A stretch of DNA of 64,000 nt from Sutcliffiella horikoshii. Lineage in GTDB: Bacteria > Bacillota > Bacilli > Bacillales > Bacillaceae_I. Each line of letters begins with the position of its first letter. Positions within the stretch are counted from its first letter, which is position 1. Positions 54,727 through 63,918 of this stretch are shown here, in pieces. The DNA lies in the NCBI GenBank assembly GCA_001636495.1, contig KV440964.1, positions 1,194,666-1,258,665 on the forward strand, read 5' to 3'. The position numbers and the translations under genes were made by a program. The notes under the pieces were generated by a model. That model saw nothing but the letters and a program-made list of their open reading frames with translations. It had not been told where the DNA came from and did not search any database.

Positions 54727-54956
54727 ATGAGGACCTCTCGTACAAAAAAATCAGAAGGAAGAGGTCTTCATACTCGAAATGAGGACCTCTCTTACTAAAA
54801 AATCAGGAGAAAGAGGTCTTCATACACGAAATGAAGACCTCTCGTACAAAAAAATCAGGAGAAAGAGGTATTCATACACGAAATGAGGACCTCTCTTACA
54901 AAAAAATCAGGAGAAAGAGGTCTTCATACTCGAAATGAAGACCTCTCTTACAAAAA
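54727..54956. repeat. 52-bp tandem palindromic repeat array
   Basis: Units start at 54727, 54779, 54831, 54883 and 54935 (the last incomplete), exactly 52 bp apart. Each unit is a hairpin: ATGARGACCTCT pairs with AGAGGTCTTCAT across a linker of 18-20 nt rich in A. The unit length is not a multiple of 3, so it is not a coding repeat. There is no gene between 54614 and 55057. Confidence 0.9.
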
Positions 54957-55011
54957 AACAGCAGGGGTCAACTACTCTAAACAGTTCATCCCAATCATCT
55001 CCCATCCCAAA

Positions 55012-55042
55012 AGAAAAAGCATTCCCTCAAAAAAGGAATGCC
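55012..55042 (-). terminator. Terminator of the VC0807-like gene
   Basis: On the minus strand GGCATTCC pairs with GGAATGC across a T-rich loop, followed by TTTTTC. Confidence 0.75.
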
Positions 55043-55057
55043 CCAACAAACGCCATA

Positions 55058-55720
55058 TCACCGAACGAGCTCCGAATCTTCCGAGTCCGGAGCATCATTT
55101 TCTTTCTGCTTCTCCAAATGCTCATTGATCTTCAAACTAGAATAAATGAACCCCACAGCAATCAACGCACCAAACACCCAGCCATTTATCTTCATATAGA
55201 AGAGGATTCTGTCATATCCCTGTACTCCATAGACACCAATAAGATAGTATTTCAATCCTGCACCGACAAGCCCCCGCAAAGCGAATATCCCGGTGATGAA
55301 ATAAAATGCAGGAAGAATGGTTTTTTGACGATAGAGCTTTAAGCTGTCCTCACGCTTATGTCCCTGTAAATAGGCAATATCAGCGCCAAAATATAACGCT
55401 AATGGCCTTTTTACCAGCATCGTTCCCAATATGAACAAACCGAATCCGGCAGACACATATACCGAGTTCTGAAGCATGGTAAAGGCATCTCCTGAGAGAA
55501 TATCGACCAGGGTGCTGATAAGCAGGGAAACCATGATGAACATACCTGTCACATTAAACTGTCTCTCTACTGCGAAACGGACAATGGTGTACACAAACCC
55601 TGGCGCAGTGGAAAGCAGAATCGCATAATAATCTCCAAGCGGCTCTTGTCCAAATTTCCAAATTAAATAAGGTAAAGCCAAGTAAAATAGCAGGTCGAAT
55701 ACAACAATTTTATTTTTCAT
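55058..55720 (-). CDS. VC0807-family membrane protein
   Basis: About 220 residues; the start at 55720 follows GGAGGCACT, while the longer frame to 55747 would include the ribosome site. Six hydrophobic segments (for example LLFYLALPYLIW, GMFIMVSLLISTLVDIL) and a charged C-terminal tail (KQKENDAPDSEDSE). The overall pattern fits the VC0807 family of small membrane proteins of unknown function. Confidence 0.75.
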   Translation of the reverse strand: MKNKIVVFDLLFYLALPYLIWKFGQEPLGDYYAILLSTAPGFVYTIVRFAVERQFNVTGMFIMVSLLISTLVDILSGDAFTMLQNSVYVSAGFGLFILGTMLVKRPLALYFGADIAYLQGHKREDSLKLYRQKTILPAFYFITGIFALRGLVGAGLKYYLIGVYGVQGYDRILFYMKINGWVFGALIAVGFIYSSLKINEHLEKQKENDAPDSEDSELVR

Positions 55721-55836
55721 AGTGCCTCCGAAAAAATAGTAATACATTTATCATACCAATTACTCCCATAAACCGCACTACAAACATGAGATTTACCCGT
55801 CAATTATGATAAAATGTAAAAAATGAGGTGAAACGA

Positions 55837-56685
55837 ATGATTTATGTTGGTGTGACAGGATGGGGAGATCATGATTCCTTATATACGGCGGGAGTGGCGC
55901 CGAGAGATAAGCTGAAGGAGTATGGAGCGCATTTTCCTGTAGTGGAAGTGGATGCCTCCTTTTATGCTATACAGCCTAAGCAGAACGTCGAAAAGTGGGT
56001 GGCAGATACACCTGACAGCTTTCAATTCATCGTGAAAGCTTATCAAGGAATGACCGGACATCAGCGTGGGGAGATTCCATTTGACTCAAAAGAATTGATG
56101 TTCGAAGCTTTTAAAGAATCCATTGTACCATATGAGAAGGCCGGAAAACTGGCGATGGTCCTGTTTCAATTTCCTCCTTGGTTTGAATGTAAAAAGGAAA
56201 ACGTCGACTATATAAGATGGTGTAAGGAGCAGATGGGCGATACAAAGGTAGCCCTCGAGTTCCGCAACCAAACCTGGTTTCAACCTGCCTATCATGACAG
56301 AACGCTCACCTTTATGGAAGAGGAAGGTTGGATACATAGCATCTGTGATGAGCCGCAAGCAGGCAAGGGTTCGATTCCGACGGTCCTGCACCCAACCGAT
56401 CCCGACAATACTTTAGTTCGTCTGCATGGTCGGAACATCCATGGCTGGACCAAGGCTGTACCTGGGAAGGACTGGCGGGAGGTCCGTTATCTGTATGATT
56501 ATAACCAGGAAGAGCTATGGGAATGGAAAGAGAACTTGGAGAAACTAACCCCGTTATCCCAAAACGTTTATATGCTATTCAACAATAATTCTGGTGGTCA
56601 TGCTGCTGGAAATGCCAAACAGATGATTGACCTGTTGGGACTAGAGTACAAAGGCTTGGCCCCAAGGCAATTAGATTTATTTTAG
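55837..56685 (+). CDS. yunF: DUF72 protein YunF
   Basis: A 282-residue protein, the length of B. subtilis YunF, starting at ATG 55837 right after GAGGTG. DUF72 proteins have a TIM-barrel fold; typical stretches are YVGVTGWGDHDSLY, VVEVDASFYAIQ, LFQFPPWF and ALEFRNQTWF. Function is not known. It is followed 14 bp later by yunD. Confidence 0.92.
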   Translation: MIYVGVTGWGDHDSLYTAGVAPRDKLKEYGAHFPVVEVDASFYAIQPKQNVEKWVADTPDSFQFIVKAYQGMTGHQRGEIPFDSKELMFEAFKESIVPYEKAGKLAMVLFQFPPWFECKKENVDYIRWCKEQMGDTKVALEFRNQTWFQPAYHDRTLTFMEEEGWIHSICDEPQAGKGSIPTVLHPTDPDNTLVRLHGRNIHGWTKAVPGKDWREVRYLYDYNQEELWEWKENLEKLTPLSQNVYMLFNNNSGGHAAGNAKQMIDLLGLEYKGLAPRQLDLF

Positions 56686-56699
56686 AGGAGAGAAACCGT

Positions 56700-58067
56700 G
56701 TGCAGCAGATTAGAATTTTACATACAAACGACATCCACAGTCATTTTGATGCCTACCCAAAGTTAGCAACTTTTTTAAAGGAACAGGCTCCAGAACTAGC
56801 TACTGCTCTTGTCGATATCGGCGATAACATGGACCGTTTCCATCCTATTACGGAAGCTACCGGTGGAAAAGCCAATACAAGACTGTTTAACAAGCTACAA
56901 TATGACTTTGTCACTTTTGGCAATAATGAAGGGATTACCTTAGATTATCAGGGATTATCGGAACTCTATGAAGAGGCCGAATTTTCTGTTCTCGCAGCTA
57001 ATCTATTTGAACAGGATGGCTATTATCCTCACTGGGTGAAACCTTATGAAATAAAAGAAATGAATGGTGTGAAGGTAGCCTTTCTCGGGATTACTGTTTT
57101 CTATCAACATTTCTATTCCTTGCTAGGATGGAAAATAGAAGATCCTTATACTATTTTGAAAAAATATCTTCCTCTATTGAAGGAAGATGCAGACATCATT
57201 GTGGTACTCTCCCATCTTGGAATATCGGATGATGAGGAGCTAGCCAGAAGGTTTCCTGACATAGACATAATTCTTGGAGGACATACCCATCATGTGTTGC
57301 CGGATGGGAGACTTGTTGGTGATACACTCATTTGTGGAGCGGGAAAGTATGGGCAATACATTGGTCAGGTCGACCTCACCTATGACAAGGAAGAGAGGTC
57401 ACTTGTTGAAGCCACAGCCAAACTTCATAAGCTGGAACTTTTTGAGCCGGATAAAGAGTGTGTAGAGTTGATTAAAGGAATGCAACGATCAGCAGAACAG
57501 ACCCTGCATAAAAAAATCGGAAGTATAGAACAACCGCTTCCGGTACAGTGGTTTTCTCCTTCCGTTTTTCCTGATTTCCTCGCAGCTAGGTTGCGGGAAT
57601 GGTGTCAGGCGGATATCGGAATGGTCAACTCTGGAGTATTACTGGACGGTCTGGAGAAAGGGGACGTTACACTTGAGATGCTGCATCGCATCTGTCCTCA
57701 TCCCATCAATCCATGCCGGGTCACACTGACAGGTGAGGAACTGAGAGAGGTTGCTCAACAGGCTCTTCACCCGGAAATGGAGCAGTTGCGGGTCAAAGGG
57801 CTCGGATTCCGCGGGGAGGTAATGGGCAAAATGGCTTTCAGTGGTGTTCGTTTCGACAAGGAGCCTATTTCGGATGGCACTGTTCAAATCACCGCAATCT
57901 ATGTGCAAGATAGATTGTTGAAATCTACCGATACTGTTACAGTCGGAACGATCGATATGTTCACATTCGGGAGGATGTATCCAAGCATCATCCGGGCTAA
58001 AGAAAAGAAGTTCTTTTTGCCGGAACTGCTCCGAGATGTGCTGGCACATTCATTTTTGGGAGATTAA
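56700..58067 (+). CDS. yunD: Metallophosphatase / 5'-nucleotidase family protein YunD
   Basis: A 455-residue cytoplasmic member of the UshA/5'-nucleotidase family without signal peptide (B. subtilis YunD is similar in length). Metal motifs: LHTNDIHSHFD, DIGDNMDR, GNNEG, LSHLG and GGHTHH; a C-terminal 5'-nucleotidase domain follows from about residue 290. It may act as a nucleotide phosphatase or cyclic-nucleotide phosphodiesterase. The start is GTG 56700 behind GAGGAG. Confidence 0.9.
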   Translation: MQQIRILHTNDIHSHFDAYPKLATFLKEQAPELATALVDIGDNMDRFHPITEATGGKANTRLFNKLQYDFVTFGNNEGITLDYQGLSELYEEAEFSVLAANLFEQDGYYPHWVKPYEIKEMNGVKVAFLGITVFYQHFYSLLGWKIEDPYTILKKYLPLLKEDADIIVVLSHLGISDDEELARRFPDIDIILGGHTHHVLPDGRLVGDTLICGAGKYGQYIGQVDLTYDKEERSLVEATAKLHKLELFEPDKECVELIKGMQRSAEQTLHKKIGSIEQPLPVQWFSPSVFPDFLAARLREWCQADIGMVNSGVLLDGLEKGDVTLEMLHRICPHPINPCRVTLTGEELREVAQQALHPEMEQLRVKGLGFRGEVMGKMAFSGVRFDKEPISDGTVQITAIYVQDRLLKSTDTVTVGTIDMFTFGRMYPSIIRAKEKKFFLPELLRDVLAHSFLGD

Positions 58068-58134
58068 CCTATTTTTCACACCCTTTCCATGACATCACAT
58101 AAATTGATATGGGAAGGGAGCGTGACAATTATCT

Positions 58135-58437
58135 ATGATTGAAATGACACCAATTACAATCGAAGGCCATACGTTTACTGCGATTACAGTAAGGTTACCA
58201 AAAACCAATTTTCTGGCTGTTACAAGTGACAAGGGCTATATCATGTGCGGTGCGCTGGATGTTGGCTTGTTGAATGCCAAACTGAAGGACCGAAAAATCA
58301 TTGCAGGGCGGGCAGTTGGAGTGCGTACCATCGAGCAATTAATAGAGGCCCCTTTGGAATCCATTACGTATGAGGCGGAAAATGTAGGAATTACCGTAGG
58401 CATGACAGGCAAGGATGCATTATTGAAAATGCTATAA
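58135..58437 (+). CDS. yunC: DUF1805 protein YunC
   Basis: A 100-residue protein of the DUF1805/YunC family, same size as B. subtilis YunC (about 101). It contains GYIMCGALDVGLLN and AGRAVGVRTIEQL. Function unknown. The start ATG is preceded by GGGAAGGGAG. A terminator follows at 58529-58566. Confidence 0.92.
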   Translation: MIEMTPITIEGHTFTAITVRLPKTNFLAVTSDKGYIMCGALDVGLLNAKLKDRKIIAGRAVGVRTIEQLIEAPLESITYEAENVGITVGMTGKDALLKML

Positions 58438-58528
58438 AAAAGGATGAAGATGTGCTGGTTTGCATGTTTACTCCTATTATATATCCAGTGAGCTGGCTTC
58501 TGTCAGTGACAACGGAAAGTTTGGGAAA

Positions 58529-58566
58529 TGCCATCGTTAGGTAGTAGAAACGATGGTATTTTTGTG
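58529..58566 (+). terminator. Terminator after yunC
   Basis: CCATCGTT / AACGATGG stem with loop AGGTAGTAG, followed by TATTTTTG. Confidence 0.88.
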
Positions 58567-58699
58567 TTAATACACCGTACCCTAAGCCCCCATAAAAAAT
58601 TGTTCAAAACTTTTTTCAAAATTACCAAGCTTTATCAATAAATTTTTACTATAATAGGAAATATATAGATTTTGTCGAAATGTGAAGATAGGAGAAGTT

Positions 58700-59806
58700 A
58701 TGAGACTATTACCTACAAGATTAATGAAACCGGGAATGGTATTAGCCAGATCAATCTACAATGATTCCGGCAGGGTGCTGCTGAGCGCAGGTATATCTGT
58801 CACTTCACGAATGATTGCACGTCTGCAACAACTGAATGTTACATATGTATATATAGAAGATGCCCGTACAGATGGGATGGAAGTGCCGACGATCATCTCG
58901 GATAAAGTCCGAAAGGAAGCGGTAAAGACGATCACGGATACGTTCAAATCGGTGGAACATGAGAATGCATTAAGTAAATGGTTTGTGATGGACAAGTCGT
59001 CGAAGAACCTGAAGTCCCTTATTCAGCATCTGCTAACTGATATGAAATCCAATGATGAAGTGTCCGCATTATTGACCGATGTCTATGTGCATGACAATTA
59101 CGTATTTACCCATTCGCTTAATGTGACGCTTTATGCCCTGTCCATCGGATTGAAGCTTGGATTGTCACAGAAAGATTTAGAAATGCTGGGCTTGGGGGGC
59201 ATTCTTCATGATATAGGTAAGATGCTGGTTCCAAATGATATCTTATTCAAGCCTGGAAAACTTTCAAGCGATGAGTTTGCGGAGATGAAAAGACATGCGA
59301 CTTACGGTTATGATATTCTTCGCAATATGCAATCTATTCCGTTGATGGTTGCTCATTGTGCATTCCAGCATCATGAACGCCTTAATGGAAGCGGATATCC
59401 ACGGGGTATCAAAACGGATGACATCCATCTGTTCGGGAAAATACTTGCGGTTGCGGATGTGTTCGATGCTGTGACATCCCACCGAATTTATCGAAGTGCG
59501 ATGCTACCGCATGAAGGCCTGGAGATTCTTTACGCAGGCTCTGGGACCCTTTATGAGCCGGCAATTATTGAAGCCTTCCGAAAGTCGGTTGCCATCTATC
59601 CATACGGATTGATGATTACCTTGAATGATGGGAGAAAAGGACTGGTTGTCGGACAGAACAAGGATCTAACGGAGCGGCCGATTATCAGGATTGTGGAAGA
59701 AGAAGGAGAAGAGCTGGAAAAGCCTTATGATATTAACCTGAAGGATCAACATAATCTCGCGATTGTGGATTGTGATAGGCAGGATAATATTGCTGCGGTA
59801 AGCTGA
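58700..59806 (+). CDS. HD-GYP domain c-di-GMP phosphodiesterase-like protein
   Basis: About 368 residues; ATG 58700 with AGGAGA upstream is preferred to a GTG at 58682. An N-terminal DUF3391-like region (about 1-120) precedes an HD-GYP domain: HSLNV near 138, the HD pair in ILHDIGK at 170-171, QHHERLNG near 223 and GSGYPRG at 230-236. These residues bind metal and c-di-GMP in active members, so hydrolysis of c-di-GMP is likely. No membrane segment. A C-terminal small domain follows (about 300-368). It is a single-gene unit; a structured repeat starts 6 bp after its stop. Confidence 0.88.
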   Translation: MRLLPTRLMKPGMVLARSIYNDSGRVLLSAGISVTSRMIARLQQLNVTYVYIEDARTDGMEVPTIISDKVRKEAVKTITDTFKSVEHENALSKWFVMDKSSKNLKSLIQHLLTDMKSNDEVSALLTDVYVHDNYVFTHSLNVTLYALSIGLKLGLSQKDLEMLGLGGILHDIGKMLVPNDILFKPGKLSSDEFAEMKRHATYGYDILRNMQSIPLMVAHCAFQHHERLNGSGYPRGIKTDDIHLFGKILAVADVFDAVTSHRIYRSAMLPHEGLEILYAGSGTLYEPAIIEAFRKSVAIYPYGLMITLNDGRKGLVVGQNKDLTERPIIRIVEEEGEELEKPYDINLKDQHNLAIVDCDRQDNIAAVS

Positions 59807-59812
59807 TAGACT

Positions 59813-60000
59813 CCTGTAGATTTCCGTTCCAGGTGTTCGCTTTCCGCGGGGCGATGCTTGAGCCTCCTCACAACGCTTCAGGGGTCTCAACCTATCGCTA
59901 CCTCCCGCAGGACAAGGAAAGCTACGACAGCGATTCATCGCACGAAGAAAATGCGCTAGCATTTTCGAGGAGTCTCACACCTTGCACTGCAATCTACAGG
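59813..60000 (-). repeat. Structured interspersed repeat, copy 8 (reverse, with insertion)
   Basis: Perfect outer arms CCTGTAGATT / AATCTACAGG. The inner stems are GCGAT / ATCGC and CTTGAG / CTCAA. About 60 bp of extra sequence, including its own GAAAATGC / GCATTTTC hairpin, is inserted near one end, giving 188 bp. Confidence 0.82.
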
Positions 60001-60071
60001 GGGATTTAATATAGTAGAAAGAGTCCAGATTCCTTATAAAAATAGCAAATCGAGTTGGGAATATATTTCCT

Positions 60072-60100
60072 TTGTCCTATAGGTGGATATATGTTATAGT
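60072..60100 (+). promoter_or_regulatory. Promoter of the lysine-riboswitch transcript
   Basis: TTGTCC (60072-60077), 17-bp spacer, TATAGT (60095-60100), about 33 bp before the riboswitch. Confidence 0.65.
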
Positions 60101-60132
60101 GAATTCATAAAATAATATACTTCCCTTATCAT

Positions 60133-60386
60133 ACGATGAGGTAGAGGCTGCATAGCATAAGAGTAACACTACTGGAGGGTGACACCTAAGATGGTAGAAA
60201 GAAAGGATGCTGTGCCGAAGCAATATGAGCGGTCGAACTCATGTTGCTGGGGTTATCTTAAATAAGGATAACACTGCCATTATGACCGGTACGGACGGTT
60301 TTATAGTGGAGGGCTACTGATCGGATGGAGGATAACACATTACATAGGTAATGATAGTTATTTTCTATCATTACTTTTTATTTTGT
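60133..60386 (+). ncRNA. Lysine riboswitch (L-box) with terminator
   Basis: It carries the conserved lysine-aptamer blocks GAGGTAGAGGCTGC, AAGAGTA, GGATGCTGTGCCGAAGC, GTTGCTGGGG and TAGTGGAGGGCTACTGATC; the outer P1 helix joins about 60135-60144 to 60313-60322. A terminator stem GTAATGATAG / CTATCATTAC with a T5 tract follows at 60348-60379. High lysine should stop transcription of the downstream carrier gene. Confidence 0.93.
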
Positions 60387-60464
60387 TCTCTTTCAGCGCC
60401 TTCCATTGTTGTATTCCGTTTGATACCAGTCAAACATATTACAGCTTATTGGGGGTTTTTTGTT

Positions 60465-62027
60465 ATGGAAGGAACTATTTATTCGTTAATTCCTCCAGTG
60501 CTTGCAATCTTGATGGTCATTTTGACCAGGAGAGTATTGTTGTCACTTGGAGTAGGTATTTTGGCTTCGGCACTGATGTTGGCAGATTTCAATCCGTTGA
60601 CAATGGTAGTGTTGATCTGGGATACGGTAGTGGGGTTATTCTATTCTGTAGAAGATAAAGAGCTTAATTTTTGGAACATTTTCATCTTGCTATTTTTATT
60701 ATTATTAGGAATTATTACAGCCTTCATCTCTATCACTGGAGGAAGTCGTGCTTTCGGAGAATGGGCGCTTCAACGTGTCAAAACAAGAAGAGGATCAAAA
60801 CTGTTGACGACTGTGTTAGGATTGATCATTTTCATTGATGATTATTTTAACAGTTTGGCAGTGGGGCAAATCAGCAGACCACTTACAGACCGTCATAAAG
60901 TATCCCGTGCAAAACTGGCTTACTTGATTGATTCCACATCTGCACCGATCTGTGTGGTTTCTCCGATTTCAAGTTGGGGTGCGTATATCATTGGGATCAT
61001 TGGTGGAATTCTAGCTACGCACAGTGTCACGAATATCTCTGCTTTTAGTGCATTCATTCAAATGATACCGATGAATTTATATGTTTTCTCTGCAATCATC
61101 ATGGTGTTCTTAGTTAGTTACTTTAATGTGAACTTCGGTGCGATGAAAAAACATGAAACTCGTGCCATGGAAACAGGAGAGGTATTGGATACTTCAAAAG
61201 AAGTACCTGGAGAGTTGGATGATGACCTGCCGACAAGTACAAAAGGTAGAGTCGGAAACCTTGTATGGCCGATTGTTTCTCTTGTAGTCGGTGTGGTAAG
61301 TGCAATGCTTTGGACAGGTTACACTGCTACAGAAGGAGACGTATCCCTTCTTGCCATCTTTGAAAATACAGATCCGTCTGCAGCATTATTTTACGGTGGT
61401 ATTTTTGCCCTAATCGTAACGTTCATCTTGTTCTTCCAACAGGTTTCCAAAGGTGGAGTGGAAGGAAATGTTGCAGGTAGGGGAATAAAAGCAGGCGTAA
61501 AAGCAATGATGCCAGCTATTTATATTCTACTTTTTGCTTGGACGATTACAGGATTGATTGACGCACTAGATACAGGTGGTTATTTAGCAAGTGTGGTGGA
61601 AAACTCCAATTTAAATATTGCATTTCTACCTGTTATCATCTTCGTCATTGCGGGAATAACTGCATTTTCAACGGGTACATCATGGGGAACATTTGCCTTG
61701 CTATTACCAATTGCAGGACAAATTTCAGCAGCTACAGATATCAACATGTTACTGCCGGCGTTAGCTGCAGTTCTTGCAGGAGCTGTATTCGGAGATCACT
61801 GTTCACCTATCTCGGATACAACAATCCTTTCCTCAACAGGTGCTGGTTGTAATCATATCGATCACGTGCTTACTCAGCTTCCATATGCACTAATCAGTGC
61901 ACTTGTTGCAATCGCAGGCTATATCGTTCTTGGACTTACCGGAAGTACTTTACTAGGACTCTTAGTAGTATTTGTAGCGTTTATCTTCATAGGATTTGGC
62001 TTTAAAGCATTGAAAATGGCAGAATAA
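60465..62027 (+). CDS. NhaC-family transporter, predicted lysine carrier (LysW type)
   Basis: A 520-residue membrane protein of the NhaC Na+/H+ antiporter superfamily with 11-13 hydrophobic segments; FIDDYFNSLAVGQISRP and FGDHCSPISDTTILSSTGA are typical. The start at 60465 has GGGGG 9 nt upstream; codons before it overlap the riboswitch terminator. Because a lysine riboswitch controls it, lysine uptake (as proposed for LysW-type members) is more likely than pH or sodium homeostasis. The specificity is inferred from regulation. Confidence 0.88.
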   Translation: MEGTIYSLIPPVLAILMVILTRRVLLSLGVGILASALMLADFNPLTMVVLIWDTVVGLFYSVEDKELNFWNIFILLFLLLLGIITAFISITGGSRAFGEWALQRVKTRRGSKLLTTVLGLIIFIDDYFNSLAVGQISRPLTDRHKVSRAKLAYLIDSTSAPICVVSPISSWGAYIIGIIGGILATHSVTNISAFSAFIQMIPMNLYVFSAIIMVFLVSYFNVNFGAMKKHETRAMETGEVLDTSKEVPGELDDDLPTSTKGRVGNLVWPIVSLVVGVVSAMLWTGYTATEGDVSLLAIFENTDPSAALFYGGIFALIVTFILFFQQVSKGGVEGNVAGRGIKAGVKAMMPAIYILLFAWTITGLIDALDTGGYLASVVENSNLNIAFLPVIIFVIAGITAFSTGTSWGTFALLLPIAGQISAATDINMLLPALAAVLAGAVFGDHCSPISDTTILSSTGAGCNHIDHVLTQLPYALISALVAIAGYIVLGLTGSTLLGLLVVFVAFIFIGFGFKALKMAE

Positions 62028-62052
62028 GCTAATATTACTTTTTGAATAAAGT

Positions 62053-62113
62053 AAAAAAACACCTCCTTTTTATCTACTTTTTCACAAGTGGTAAAGAGAG
62101 AGGTGTTTTTTTT
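62053..62113. terminator. Terminator after the lysine carrier gene
   Basis: AAAACACCTC pairs with GAGGTGTTTT around a branched inner hairpin; the plus strand ends in eight T residues. Confidence 0.85.
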
Positions 62114-62125
62114 GAAATAATAGAC

Positions 62126-62202
62126 TGAATAAATATTCAATTAAAAAGACTGATAGATCAACTTTAATGGCGATTGGCACGAAAAGATAAGAATAAATAT
62201 TC
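62126..62202. promoter_or_regulatory. Pair of GAATAAATATTC inverted repeats
   Basis: GAATA-AA-TATTC occurs at 62127-62138 and again at 62191-62202, 64 bp apart, upstream of the sodium-symporter promoter. Likely paired operators for an unknown regulator. Confidence 0.5.
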
Positions 62203-62253
62203 ATTGTGGAGTATTGTCGTATAATGTCGACTAATATAACAGAAAAGTTTGTT

Positions 62254-62282
62254 TTGACATAGTCATAAAGTCTAGTTATACT
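62254..62282 (+). promoter_or_regulatory. Strong sigma-A promoter of the NSS transporter genes
   Basis: TTGACA at 62254-62259, exact 17-bp spacer, TATACT at 62277-62282. The leader to the start codon is about 94 nt. Confidence 0.8.
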
Positions 62283-62325
62283 ATGTATAAATTATATTAA
62301 ATAATCAGAAAAAATAAAACATTTG

Positions 62326-62362
62326 GACTCTTTCATCTATTTTTTGGAAATGAAATAGAGTC
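62326..62362 (+). other. Leader hairpin before the NSS transporter gene
   Basis: GACTCTTTCAT pairs with ATGAAATAGAGTC (one bulge) across a T-rich loop, ending 8 bp before the ribosome site GGGGGAG. It could influence translation or RNA stability. Confidence 0.5.
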
Positions 62363-62382
62363 TAAGTAGGGGGAGAAAGAGA

Positions 62383-63918
62383 ATGGAAAATCGACCGCAA
62401 TGGGGGACAAGAGCAGGATTTATTTTGGCAGCGGTTGGATCGGCCATCGGGTTAGGGAACATTTGGCGTTTTCCGGCAACTGCTTATGAAAATGGAGGAG
62501 GGGCATTCTTCGTACCATATTTATTCGCCCTTTTGACAGCAGGTATTCCATTATTGATCCTTGAATTCACTATGGGTCATAAGTACCGTGGATCTGCACC
62601 ACTGTCTTACGCAAGAATGAACAAAAAGTATGAGTGGCTTGGTTGGTGGCAAGTTGGTATCGCATTCGTAATTTCTACTTATTATGCCGTCATCATCGCT
62701 TGGGCCATGTCTTACTCCGTGTTCTCTCTGAATCTGAAGTGGGGAGACGACACAGGTGGGTTCCTGATTGGAGAATATCTGCAGGTATCTGCACCTGGTG
62801 AATTCGGAAGTTTAGTTCCTTCTGTATTGCTACCATTAATCATCGTATGGGTAGTAACGCTAGGCGTGTTATTCAAGGGAGTTAAGAAAGGTGTAGAGGT
62901 TGCGAACAAAATCTTTATTCCTACATTAGTAGTTCTATTCCTGATCATCGTTGTCCGCGCCTTGACTTTAGAGGGTGCAGGTACAGGTCTTAACGCATTC
63001 TTCAAGCCTGACTGGAGCACCATTGCTAACGGTAAGGTTTGGGTTGCAGCATATGGACAGATTTTCTTCAGTTTATCGATTGCATTTGCAATTATGATTA
63101 CGTATTCAAGTTATCTACCAAAGAAGTCTGATATCACGAATAACGCATTCATCACCGGTTTCAGTAACTCCGGCTTTGAATTACTGGCAGGTATCGGGGT
63201 ATTCAGTATTCTAGGTTTCATGGCAGTTCAACAAGGTGTAGGCGTTGATGAAGTGGTAGCTGGTGGTGTCGGTCTTGCATTCGTCGTGTTCCCGCAGATC
63301 ATCAATGAATTTCCGGCCTTCAATCAGTTGTTTGGATTCCTTTTCTTTGGATCATTAGTACTTGCAGGATTATCTTCCTTGATTTCCATCGTGGAAACGT
63401 TTGTTGCTGGGGTACAGGATAAGTTCAAAGTTTCCCGTACTAAAGCGGTAGCAGTCGGTGGAGGATTATCTGCAGTCATTTCCTTGGTATTCGCTACACA
63501 AGGTGGATTGAATGTACTAGATGTAGCAGACTACTTCATCAACCAATTCGGTGTAGCGCTTGCTGGTCTGGTTCAGGTTATCGTTATAGTATGGTTCGCA
63601 AGACAGCTTAAGCCTTTGCAAAACCATGCAAACCAAATCTCTGATATTAAATTGACAGGTTTCCTAGGTCATTGGTGGACTTGGTCCTTAGCCTTTATCA
63701 CACCAATCGTCCTTGGTTACATGATGTTTGACCTGATTCGCACAAACATCGCAGAAGTTTACGGTGCAGGTGACGGATATACTCGTATCTTTACGATACA
63801 ATACGGCGTAATTGTGGCAGTCCTTGCATTGCTCGTAGGTATTGCCTTCTCCCTAATCAAATGGAAGAAAGATACATTGGAGCTTCCATCTTCCTCATCA
63901 AAGGAGGTCAATAAATAA
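62383..63918 (+). CDS. Sodium-dependent amino acid transporter (NSS/SNF family, MetP-like)
   Basis: A 511-residue protein with 12 predicted membrane segments. The first carries GSAIGLGNIWRFP, the unwound substrate/sodium site of LeuT-like carriers. The start ATG is behind GGGGGAG. The stop codon overlaps the start of a tiny partner subunit gene, the arrangement of the Corynebacterium MetPS methionine/alanine importer, so sodium-driven uptake of methionine or alanine is likely. The exact substrate is inferred. Confidence 0.9.
   Translation: MENRPQWGTRAGFILAAVGSAIGLGNIWRFPATAYENGGGAFFVPYLFALLTAGIPLLILEFTMGHKYRGSAPLSYARMNKKYEWLGWWQVGIAFVISTYYAVIIAWAMSYSVFSLNLKWGDDTGGFLIGEYLQVSAPGEFGSLVPSVLLPLIIVWVVTLGVLFKGVKKGVEVANKIFIPTLVVLFLIIVVRALTLEGAGTGLNAFFKPDWSTIANGKVWVAAYGQIFFSLSIAFAIMITYSSYLPKKSDITNNAFITGFSNSGFELLAGIGVFSILGFMAVQQGVGVDEVVAGGVGLAFVVFPQIINEFPAFNQLFGFLFFGSLVLAGLSSLISIVETFVAGVQDKFKVSRTKAVAVGGGLSAVISLVFATQGGLNVLDVADYFINQFGVALAGLVQVIVIVWFARQLKPLQNHANQISDIKLTGFLGHWWTWSLAFITPIVLGYMMFDLIRTNIAEVYGAGDGYTRIFTIQYGVIVAVLALLVGIAFSLIKWKKDTLELPSSSSKEVNK

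Noticed and set aside
54727-54956. CRISPR array
   Set aside because: Units are contiguous 52-bp tandem copies without unique spacers, and there are no cas genes in the window.
62126-62202. FadR operators before the sodium symporter
   Set aside because: GAATAAATATTC lacks the TGAATGA / TCATTCA arms seen at 30432-30449.
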